In this document: positions 49,328 to 59,899 of the stretch, in pieces
Position numbering within the stretch: the first letter of the stretch is position 1
Layout of the letters: each line of letters starts with the position of its first letter
Assembly (NCBI GenBank): GCA_037176845.1
Contig: JAYKXP010000026.1
Coordinates: 602,411 to 666,410, forward strand
Length of the DNA: 64,000 bases
Direction: 5' to 3'
From: Paramarasmius palmivorus
Taxonomy: Eukaryota; Basidiomycota; Agaricomycetes; Agaricales; Marasmiaceae
Position numbers and translations under genes: made by a program
Notes under the pieces: model-generated
What the model was told of the DNA's origin: nothing
The model's input: only the letters and a program-made list of their open reading frames with translations
Databases searched by the model: none

Positions 49328-51500
49328 TATATTGATACCACTTTTGGAGTCATTGCTTACGCCAAGGAGCTGCTATGAGACTCTGCCAGTGGGCAGCTGC
49401 GTAGACCCCCCGCCCCCGATCCCAGGCTACTTACGACCTTGCAAAACAACGCGTGTCCAAGAGAAATCTGGAATGTGGTTAAGATTCGAGGCAACCTTTT
49501 CGGATCTAAGGACATTAGAAGGGGTTGTTAATCTTGCATTTTTTGTAGACTCCTAACAATATCAATGACCCTAATTAGGCCCTACTTATGTTCCCTTCAC
49601 AGCCGCGGTCCACGCAACTTTGGATCCAAATACCACTGTTAAAAGAGTTCACGCCTATCTTTGAGTTCAAATAAGCAGCCTCTTTAGCAGGGAAGATCGC
49701 ACCAAACACTTAGCATCTTGTTTTCGTGCAACATTGGGGGCAAAGAAATTCGACCGGAAAGGTTTCCCATCTTTGGTGTCCGCAAACACGTTATAAAGAT
49801 GACGGAAATATCTCGGAACGCACCCAAAGATGATAGTCTTGTTCAAACCTCGGCCCGTTTATGGGACTCCAAATTTTTGAGTCATGTGATGGGCCCAAGC
49901 ACTGCCACAATCTCATCTCTTTTCTTCGCGTCGACGATAGATATTTTGGTTGGGTAGATACGCGTTTTTAGCGTTCGTAACTCTCTCCGTAGGACTATCT
50001 CGAGAGACCTTGATATCAAGGCGAAATCCTCAAAGAAGCCTGCGATATACCAATCAAGGGAGGGACCACTCTGGAACAAGCAGAACCCGCCATTTTAGAA
50101 GACTAAACCCTCAAATACTGAAGGCAAAAACCGTCCTCGAAGTAATATAAAGAAGCAAAAACGACGTTACATAGCCGCGAAATGTGCGAGAGAAATCGAG
50201 GGCTGAGTACCGTTTTAGTATGAGATTTAATTCATGAAAGGGTCCGGGAAGTTAATGAACCATCGCTTTTACACTGAGCGACATGAAAGCAGAGTGTTCA
50301 CAGATGTGGCTTCATGAGGGTGAGGGGTAAGCCACGATAAAATAAGAAGCAATGAGATGTGGCTGTTTGATTTTTTAGAAATCACCGTTTTTTATGCTAG
50401 TATCATGAGAGCAATGTTTTTGGAAGCGGTAAGTAACCTTTGAAGGCAAGATAAATTGCTTGCGGCCTTCTATGGTAGACAATTTGCTGAGTAGGCCAGG
50501 TTTTCCCCGGTTGAGATTCGAGAGCGCGAGAGCGAGAAAAATGGTCCATCGGGGTGATCAATGGTCTGTTACTGGCGAAAAAGAGGCCAAATAACAAAAT
50601 TAAACCACCAATCGAGGAGTATCTTCGATGATGAAAGGAAAGGAAAAGCCTTCAAGAACTCCACATGACTTAAAAATGCATCACATATTTTAATTTTTAA
50701 TCTATATAGGATTAAATGGTAAAAAATTGCGAAGCTCGAAGGAGGAGCCCCCCCCCAGGGTTAAAAGGGGGGGTACCCGCGGTGATTTGAAGCAGACTCA
50801 TATCAAGCGAGCCTGCGAGCGATTGAGTCTGCCTAGGGGAGACTACAAAGATGAAGGATCTTTGGGATTTCGACCAAAAAGATCCACGTGAAGAGGCTGT
50901 ACAAAGATGAAAGCTCTTTTTCTCCCAAACTGTGCTTTTATTTGACTAGACGAACATGGTCAAAATCAGCACCCAAAGATCTAGCCTGTTTTTGAGATTT
51001 TTTCGGTCAAATACATTGCTCATTTGACGACAGATATCGGTCAAAATTCCATGTAGCGGCTATCGTATGAACCCCACGTGACGTGACCCACCTGTGATGG
51101 GTTCGCACCAAATTTGGATAAGGGAGTGGCCGACGAGCGACACAGCCCGCTACTGCTTTGCCATCGACTGGTAAATATCCTTAGTCTGCACAGGTAAAGA
51201 CAAATACTATACTGTAAATATTATGAACAACAAAACTCATGTGCCTGCTTGTTGCCCAGCCTTTGGCTGGCTCCTTGCAGGCTGTTGTATCTGTACAACT
51301 TCAGCCAACCTCTCATCCACAGAAGTACTCATCCCATCTTCTCATCTGACCTCATGCACTTTGTATGCCATACATCAGCTCTGTACATTCATCTCCATTT
51401 CATCTCACTATTGTATTTCATGTGCTATTAATATCTGTCTTCTTGCTTGCACCTTCTTGACACATATACCTCATGAACTACACATGATACCCATGTGCCT
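49328..51500. other. non-coding transition from gene island to repeat-rich DNA
   Basis: No gene recognised over 2.2 kb; short frames near 49,718-49,957 and 50,403-50,597 lack motifs. A strong C/G hairpin is listed separately. A second inverted pair occurs at 50,791-50,799 and 50,825-50,833 (GCAGACTCA against TGAGTCTGC), with a GC-rich loop. No RNA gene is supported. Confidence 0.5.
50748..50773. repeat. oligo-C/oligo-G hairpin
   Basis: Nine C at 50748-50756 and seven G at 50767-50773 are separated by AGGGTTAAAA, so a stable stem of seven G-C pairs with a 10-nt loop could form in single-stranded DNA or RNA. It lies just upstream of another short inverted repeat at 50,791-50,833. Function unknown; it may be a transposon end or a structural element. 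Confidence 0.45.
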
Positions 51501-54206
51501 CACCAGCAAAATGTCCCCGGTATGATAAGGGTATGATAATATATTATGAACATTATAGCCTACAATAATTCTGATAAACATTATAGGTACCTTACATGTA
51601 TATTACAGCTGAAAGTAGGAATAATATTACCTTGTAACCAGATTATAATCCTCTGTCATCTTTCCGGGCATTACAAGGTGGTTATAAGGTGGTCATAATA
51701 CCGATATCAGGTGCATACAAGTCAGTTACAATGTCATCTCAGGATTAAATCGACGTCCAAGGCTCATACAATGATATATAGGTATGATGTACCCTATATA
51801 ACACCCGTACAATGTCATCTCAGAGTTTCGGTGCAGTTGTGAGACACATATAAGCCTTGATAACTTTGATATTCAGTTGCAGTTATACTACAACCTAGGC
51901 TATGTATATCACGTACGTACTATCTTCGTGATTGTTGGCTTAACGGAACGAGCCTCGAGAAGCTCGCTTTCAACTTGGTCCAAAGGCCCCACATTCACAT
52001 GTATACTCCAGTCCCCGCTGCTACGCCCGCAGTCGGGCCTCTGAAACGACGAGAAAGGACATGTTGGGCTCGATTAACGTCATTGTCAAACTACGCCCAA
52101 TATGCGGGTACCCAAAGGCATCAAAATAGCCTCTGAATACGCGAAAAGCAACGAACTTGTCATTATTCGTTGTATCAGAGGCTAAAGATCACTGTCAGGG
52201 TAATGGTAATAGGTTGGGAGCAAGAGTGGTGTATTAGGTCTGGGTTTGTGTGGCGATGTTGAGTGTGATTCATGTAGCCTGGTCTTCTAGGGTCATTGGA
52301 TGTCCTAGCGTGATGGAATGCACCATAAGTTTGAATTAGTGGGGGTGGGTGTTGCCATAGTAGGGCGTTGGTAGAAGAGGGAGCGGATAATGTCGAAGTC
52401 GCATTGACCGGTTCGTTAATTCAGGCAGGGTCGGTTTGAGGCTTGAAGGTTGGGGAGAAAAAGTGTAAATGGTGATGGTTTTCAAAGAGTCTACAGCTGA
52501 GTATCCAAGTTAGTGAACAAAAGAAACGCAAAACAGGGCACACACCATATATTCTATGCCCTACTCTCGTACGTCCATGCTGACAGGCAGGTATCAATAT
52601 CAGATATTAGGCGGTGCGGTAGGTGTAGTAGTGGCGCTTCTATTCGCCTTCTTCAGAGTCCGTCACTGAGATTTAGGATATCTAAAAGTGACTTTAGTGG
52701 TGACAAAATACAAGGGAATGGAGGAAACGATTCACCGTCATTTTGGTAGTCAAAAGAAAGCTGGCATGTGGGCAATGGGCAGTGAGTCCATGGACCGCAC
52801 ATGTAATGTGCGGGACCACAGAAACTTTGGCCCAAGTCCTAGTCACGTCACAACCTCTCTTTCTTCGCAACCACCATGATCTACCTTCCCTTCTTGAACA
52901 CTGCCTTGTCATCGTTGGCACCGACGAGCTCAACTTGATGCTTGTCATACAATCCAGTAAGTATTTTTTTTAATTGTATCCTCGATTTCCCCGTCATTGA
53001 ACACCCAAGCCAGCATGCATCCTGCTGTTACCGCTTCAGTAACCCTCTGCCCTGGTCTCTCATAGGTACAATACCCTAGTCTTGTCGGGCCAGCCATGTC
53101 AATCAACAGCACAAGGAGACCGATTGATGATAGCCGGCATGAACTAATATCAGGTACGTTGTTGCGGCATCGAGCCAGTTATGCTTGCTGACCATGGTTT
53201 GCAACACATACATACCTTCAAACCAAGGCCATGGAACTTGTCTCTTGTCTCCCAGGTTTGTCTATGCTGGATGATGGTTGGTAACTCAGACTGCAGCATC
53301 TTGTCGCTAGCATTGGACCTGGATGAGTAAAGCCTTGGTACGTCGTCATCTCGTTGTTTCATACCTTTGTTGATGTGTCACTAGCTTTTTGTCGTTGTCG
53401 TCGAGGTCATAGAAACCTGAGGGGCGTGCTTCCAGGACCATGTCAGTCTCATTTTGGTATGTCGCAGTTACCGCTAGTCTGCCGCTTGCTCATCAATTGT
53501 CAAATTGTACCACAGTACTCAAGGCTAATCTTGCTATTGGTATGTGTCTTCCGCACCTCGCTCGTGTGCCTCATTCAAAAGTTATACCTTTAGGTCCTAC
53601 ATAGTGATGGCTTCCGAGATTCAGATTTAGGGTATGTTTCTGCTGTTCTCGATCTATTCTGTTGTTCAACAATTGAGTAGGTGTTGGAAGTACCCTGTTT
53701 GATTGTCACAACGGGCTCCATGTTCATCAAAGGATCGGCGGGCCAGGTCTTGGATGGCATACGTATGCACTAATATATATGTAGTCTCATGTAGTTGTTA
53801 GTCTATGTAGAATTGACGTGAAATACAAAATTGGATTTTATTCATTATGATTGGATGGAGCAGAACCCAGAGTGGAACCCAAAGTGGAAGTGTGTGCGAC
53901 GGGGAGATCTCTTGGTCATTACAATGACCCTACTTTACCCTTATCATATTCGAGTCTCATTCTAAGGACCTTATAACGTACTTGAGTTGTGATAACATGG
54001 TTATAAGGTGGTTATAAGGTGGTTATAATGTCCCGTCAGTCTGGCAGCTGCTGCCATTCTGACGAGGATTATAAGGTACGTATAAGATTGTTATAAGGCA
54101 GTTACCTGAACTCAAGTGCGTTATAAGTACATATCAGAATAATGTACATTAAAATCGATATTGGGTATTATAAGGGGGTTATCATCTCCGGGACATTTTG
54201 CTGGTG
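51501..54206. mobile_element. 2.7-kb element with inverted terminal regions, apparently non-autonomous
   Basis: Both ends begin with CACCAGCAAAATGTCCC, in opposite orientation (51501-51517 and 54206 back to 54190). The match continues inward for about 240 bp with AT-rich sequence carrying repeated TTATAAGGTGGTTATAAGG-type units. The interior has no long open frame, only short unrelated frames. This fits a non-autonomous DNA transposon (large MITE-like or deletion derivative) or a paired-repeat element. Target-site duplications are not clear. No transposase domain is seen. Confidence 0.55.
53997..54036 (+). repeat. subterminal GGTTATAAGGT units
   Basis: Three consecutive units of GGTTATAAGGT occur in the right inverted end of the 2.7-kb element. 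Related units occur inverted in the left end near 51,680-51,700. Subterminal short repeats are usual in DNA transposons that bind their transposase at several sites. Confidence 0.5.
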
Positions 54207-55129
54207 CTGCGCATATCCATAGTATATAAACTAGATGTATTATACCGAGTAAACTCAAGTAGAAAATTTATGTTGTTCTCTGCTACTCTCATCTCTATCA
54301 TCCTCTTGCTCTATGGCTGAGACACTTGGTCTCTGCCATCTCTATCTCTCTGTACAAGGTATCTTCCTTGTGCACTCTCATCTTGCATAGTGCAGCAGTG
54401 CTGTTGCTGATAGCTTCAGCAATAACTCTCCTTGCATGGTCTTTCTCTTGTATGATGTTCCATCTGTTGTCAGCTGTGCTCTCTTGCTCTCTTCTTGCAT
54501 AGTCCTAACAGTATTTTCTACTTCAAACTGTTGCTCTATGTCCCATACTGACTTCAACTACTGACCTCATATTGACTTCAAATATCACAACAAAATTCCT
54601 GTTACTTCTCTCACCGCTAAACCAACACAGGATGTACCCATCTAAGTAGATGGCCCTATCAAACAACCCAGGTGTTTTGCTAGACTTCGCAGGGGAATGT
54701 TGTTGAGGAAAGACATCCTTGGACATCCATACCCAGACCCCTAACTATTTTCCTATATTTGATATCTTATTTTACCTATAAAATACCTACGATACAGAAA
54801 TACAAATTGATACTTCTTGACCCTAAACCTCTACCTGTAACAAACGTTCATCCAGATGTCTAGTTAGACAGGTTTTTCCACTGGGCTGTTGGCCCATTTG
54901 TGACGTTACATGGTGATATTCAAGTTGCATGTGATCATCCGAGTCCCTGCCTGCTCCCATTCCTTATTCTCCCTATCACTCTACAGCCTCATTCTACACA
55001 GTCAAACATATGTCAAGTCCAAACGATTCTGCATCAGTACAGATAGTAATAACCACCCTCACCTGACACTGTGTACCAGATACAGATCACTAGTGCCCTG
55101 TAACACCATGACACCTGCCTTAGATGAGT
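54207..55129. other. AT-rich spacer right of the 2.7-kb element
   Basis: No gene supported. Short frames at 54523-54726 (minus) and 54910-55131 (plus) lack motifs. A GTCTAGTTAGAC palindrome at about 54858 belongs to the same motif class as the array that follows. Confidence 0.45.
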
Positions 55130-55580
55130 AGAGCAAACCTGCCTTGATGTCTAGCTAGACCGTCATTCCCGGACTACATCACTGAAGTTGGTTGCATTGA
55201 TCACTGACTGTAGAAATCTGCCTTGAAGTCTAGCTAGACCATCCTTACCAGATTACATCACTGAGAGTTGGATTGTGATGATCTCCAATTGTAGAAACCT
55301 GCATTCATGTCTAGCTAGATCGTTCTTTCTAGATATCAATGAGCTGATTGTGATGAGCAGAACACACCCACGTTGATGTCTAACTAGATGCCCTTTCCTG
55401 CAGAATGACATCATGAGGTTGGTAAATCTCACTTGAAGCTGTCATCAGTTCCTTTCTTTGTTGATATCCAATATCTCATGTCTAGCTAGACTGTCCTTTC
55501 CAGCTGACATCAACAAGCTGATTGCGATATCACAGGCAGAACGCACCCGTGTTGATGTCTAACTAGACGCCTTTTGCCAC
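55130..55580 (+). repeat. tandem array of degenerate 75-100-bp units with GTCTAGCTAGAC
   Basis: Six imperfect units, each with a near-perfect palindrome GTCTAGCTAGAC (or GTCTAACTAGAC / GTCTAGCTAGAT) at about 55149, 55228, 55309, 55378, 55479 and 55557. Most are followed by a CCTTTCC-like segment and then a CATCA...GAG...TTG segment. Unit lengths vary from about 70 to 100 bp, so it is a diverged minisatellite. Related palindromes occur alone at 54,858, 57,730 and 57,889. Confidence 0.65.
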
Positions 55581-56745
55581 CTGAATCTGTCATCAATTTG
55601 GCTTGTGCTTTCTTTGTTCTGAGCCCGATATCCAATTGTTCAAGCACCCACCTCCCATTTCTCTCTGGATTCCACCAGCCCGATGATATGCCTGACTTTT
55701 AATATCTTTTATTCGAATGCATTATTGCACTTTTATATTCTGTTATGCTATGATTGGGACTCTGAAGGACTAGTATGAGCCCTGAATAGCTAGTCAAAGT
55801 CAAGGACTTGTCAGACGCACTTATATTAGCAGGTATATGGTTATATGATACGCCTCACATGGGTATCTGGCCACTGCTATAGCTTATATTAGTGGTTCTG
55901 TCAATGCAGACCTTTCCTGAAAACTGTAGGAGCTGTACTACGTTTGGATCCACGACTGGTACACCGTCTGCGCAAGGTTTCTAAGAACATATTTAAAAGG
56001 GACTATTTGCTTTAAAACACTTTTAAATACCTTTTCATGACCAACCAAAGAGAATGTGGGTTCAATTTAACCGGTCCAATGTTGAAACCCCCCAATGCAG
56101 GGACCGCTCCATTGGCAGAAATGATCTGAGGGCTTTATAAAGGCATTTGCCGAACCCAGAATGTTGGCAAGGCTGTTCCCGATGATCGAACACAGAGGCA
56201 AAGCTGTTAAAAAACGGCTGGAACACATGAACACTTAGTATGGAAAGCAGATAAGCTTGATATATCCCTTATAGTCGGGTCCCATATTGATATGAGTACT
56301 TGTAAAAGATATCCCAGAGTCTAGATCATGGGGATGACTGAGCCATTCTGGTGTCTCAAGATGTCAGAAATGACTCTTATTAGTGGAAAAGAGCCTTGGC
56401 AGCATGTAAAAAGAATAAATTATTAAATGAGGCTAAACGCCAACCTGCAGCACAGATTCAACTCCTAGAGTCTAAAGATAGATATATAAATTTATTGGTC
56501 ACACATAAACAACTTATATGATGTTGTGACTATCATATTTCCCTATTTTTGAATAAATCTTATAGATCATCTCTGTTCCTCACTTATTTCATCGATGTTC
56601 TGTCCTTGTTATACACCTTATAATAGCTAATTTTCTAACTTATATCTTTCCTGGACATCATATAAAGGCTTGTATTTTTGTAGGAAAAGGGCAGAGAAGA
56701 TGAAGGGAGAGTGCTCTGTAGCCATATCATTAGGTTGTATATGTG

Positions 56746-56782
<37 letters not shown>

Positions 56783-58329
56783 TTTTTTTATTTTTATTTT
56801 TTTTTTTGTTTTTTTTTTTTTCTGTCAGTTGAATGAACCTCTTTGATCTGATATTTGCTCTACTGGGATACTGTGCATTTCACTTTGGACCTCTTATAAA
56901 AGTTGATCCTGTGGTGTTCATGTCTTAAGACATTTGAACAGGCCTAGTTGATCTAATAGTGACCTTTGAAATTCCACTTCCACATCCTCAGAGACAGGCC
57001 CTAGATTTAAAGTCTAGTTGAGACCTGCTTGTAGACAAGAGCTTAAGTTGTATATAGGGCAGAGATCAAGTATTTGGTTGTGATCAACAGAAATGTAGTC
57101 ATTGGTTGCAATGCCTTTCTGTGTATAGATTAGACCTCAGAGCTATCTTTTTAAGCCTAGTGATTAGAGAGGCCCAGATAGACCATTTAGTAGAGTCAGT
57201 TGGATTCCTGCATGCGCACAGATTGTTGAGTTTGATTCTATAGGGTCAATACACTAGAGGCATTATTTGTTGAGACTTAGATCACTACATATAGCCCTTG
57301 GACTGTTCCAACCCCTTATATAAGCCTCCGGACCTTATGGTAACCCTAAAAAAAGGTGATCTAGATTGCTTATTTGAAGTAACAAATAGTCGTATCATCA
57401 CAATCACATATCAATATTTTGTGTACTATTCTAATTACAGCAACACTGATCACATCGAACCACCCATGCACAAAAAGTCACTAGTGTGCTGCATCATAAA
57501 CCACATCTATTTTGAATCTTTGTATAATGTCTTTATTAGGCTTCTGCTGTGTCCTACAGTTCTATTAGTGACTCAGAGTTGCAGAGCCTATTACTAGTAC
57601 TTGAGTTGATTTTGTGATGCATTACCGAATTGTGGTCCCTGTCCTGGTATGTTACCTTCTCATATCAAGATATTGAGGATATCAATGAGCTGTTGCACAC
57701 TAGCTAGATAAATAAAGCCTACCTTTTTGGCTAGCTAGACACACTCTTAGGTGCATCCAGGTGCCTGATACTCATCACCTCAAACAAGCTCAACCCTATC
57801 TATCTTTCTGGCCAGCAGGAATATGAATTAGCTAAGAATGATGAATTATGCTAACCTTCCTGATGGTAGAAAGCTCCTACCTTTGTGGCTAGCTAGACAC
57901 TCCCATTCACCTCTTGGCATGTACTTATACTGACACTCAGGCTACTACTGATGACTTTGACACTTCAAATGTCCTCCATCAGCCTGTCAACAAATGGCTC
58001 ACCCAACGGCATTTCTCCCATCATTAAAAGTCTCTGCCACCAAGAGTTCTTGAATTGCCTCATAGATGCCTACCCTAGAACCTATGATGGTTTAATCTCA
58101 ACCTTGTACAACAAGGAGCATCCTAATCTGCTTGACTTGGTGGTTCTTTGTAAAATAGTGGTTCATCTTTGTGTACTGGGTGTCCAATGTTGATGTGTTA
58201 ACTTTTTCTGTAGGACTTTCCAATTACTCTGCAACTGGAAAATCCTGTAATCAACATCCTAACACCGTAAGTTTCATCTTTGTTTTTCTTTGTTTCATCT
58301 AGCTCACTACCCTTTAACAGTTGCCTTCT
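55581..58329. other. AT-rich non-coding sequence with poly-T tract
   Basis: No supported gene over 2.7 kb. Short frames near 57,298 and 57,951 are not convincing; the second contains a piece resembling the beginning of the decayed gene to its right. Poly-T at 56,748-56,821 is listed separately. Confidence 0.45.
56748..56821. repeat. poly-T tract, about 74 bp
   Basis: Almost uninterrupted T with single G or A breaks. Reading the other strand, it is a poly-A tail of the type left by retroposition, though no retroelement coding sequence is seen next to it. Confidence 0.8.
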
Positions 58330-59700
58330 CATTCTCAGACCGTTTCCGCCTCTCCTCCCATCAAGAAGGAGAAGATGGCAGCTGAGTCCAAACACAAGCC
58401 TGCTGACTCTACCGTCCGGGTCTGATCAGGTCCCAAGCCTGTAGATCCAGTCTCGTCTGTGTCGACTAAGTCGGTCACTGCCAAGGTGTGTATCTTATAT
58501 ATCTTCTAGGTGATTTCACTCTCCTAATAGCTTCCTTTCTAGCATCATCATTCAGATCAGGTAAGCCTTTCTCTTCCCAACACTGACGAATCTTCCGACG
58601 ATTTGGGTCAGCCAAAGGTACGTGATTTCACCTCACTCTTTTATTTCATTTACTAATTCAAGTGTTTTTACCCTCGTTTAGGTTGGTCCCGCTTCTCGCG
58701 TCAAGCCTTCCATCTCTGAAGCCGATTTGGAGGATTCCTCATCCGACGATTACAAAGATGGGTCTGACAACGACGTTCGACCTTCCAAGGTAAAGTGTAC
58801 TCTCCCCTATTTCAAAGCTGGGTAGCTTTACTAACTTTCTCTTTTAGAAATCTAAGACTTCTCGTGATGCTCCGACCAAGGCAGAGGTACCACCAGTCTG
58901 GCTCCTTCCATTCTCTCGGTTTATTAACCTGGTTGTTTACTAGGTGTCGGCTCCTTCCACCTCTTATGGTCCTTGTACCAAGAGTGTTAGCAAGGGCAAG
59001 TCCAAGGCCGTCGAGAGCGATACCATTGTAAGTGATTTAAGTTCATTCTCAAGTGATTCCACCTTAATGACTATCTCCTTTCTAGGAATTTGAGGATTAC
59101 GACGACGACGGGCAAGGAGCAGAGCCCTATCCATCTCATCCTGTCTCCTACGACAATGTGGACTTGGAGGTTCTGGTCGAAGCGGCAAACGTGGCGTTTG
59201 GTCCTCGTGAAGATCCTTTGTCATACGACCGTCAACCTCAACAACATGTTGGGCGTCGAGAACCACGTCAAGACCCTCAATAGTAATTGAATTTCACCCT
59301 CTTTGTTCTATATCATTGTCTCTAACACCAGTGAGTTCACTTAGAGCTCAACTCATGCTGGCACGCAACGCACGCAGGACTTGTCTCTGAGTCAGGTCCG
59401 ACTGCCTTAACAGCTCAACCCCTCCGTAACTGGTTTCTTAGTGATCTCAACTTAAATTATAAGCTCTAATTGTTTCTTCTTTTCCACAGGACGTCCCATC
59501 AGAGCGATAAAACACCCTGCACTCAGTGCACGACCTCAGACAGAATGTGCAAGCCTGCAGCCGGTTGCTAGCATCAAGAGCGCTCCTGTCATCAAACCTT
59601 TCAAACGATGTCTTTCTCCACTTGGTGGTGATTATAATAAAGCAAGTTCCAAGGCTTCGGCGAGGGATTTGACTAGTCCCATGGTTAAGTTTACCGTTAT
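58330..59700 (+). pseudogene. decayed multi-exon repeat-associated gene
   Basis: A series of short exon-like pieces separated by GTAAGT/CTAG-type introns encodes a disordered acidic protein: SPPIKKEKMAAESKHKPAD, VSTKSVTAK, DESSDDLGQPK, VKPSISEADLEDSSSDDYKD, EFEDYDDDGQGAEPYP and NVDLEVLVEAANVAFGPRED. It continues to a Cys-containing stretch (PCTQCTTSDRMCKPAAGC). At least two in-frame stops interrupt it (near 58,423 and 59,569). The pattern of many tiny exons and Lys/Ser/Asp-rich low complexity ahead of a Cys cluster resembles multicopy hypothetical proteins common in Agaricomycete repeats. No transposase or reverse transcriptase is seen. Identity is inferred from style only. Confidence 0.5.
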
Positions 59701-59899
59701 TCAACTTCATATTCGGTTCTAATATCTTTGTTTTTAACAGTGATTTTAGTGCCTCCCTCTTCCAACAAACTGTCTTATTGGAATCGATGCGATAGTTCGA
59801 CAAGAAAACGACCAGATTAGCATCCTACCCTGTCTTCGCGACGAATTGAGGTTGTTCTCCAAAGATTGTCAACAACTCCTCAGAATGTGGATCTGCGAC

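Noticed and set aside
48391..49353. Minus-strand open frames opposite ASK1
   Set aside because: They reflect low-complexity Asp-rich codons on the coding strand; no start or splice support.
55130..55580. Possible CRISPR-like array
   Set aside because: Spacers are not unique non-repetitive segments of constant length; whole units are diverged copies of each other, and this is a eukaryote.
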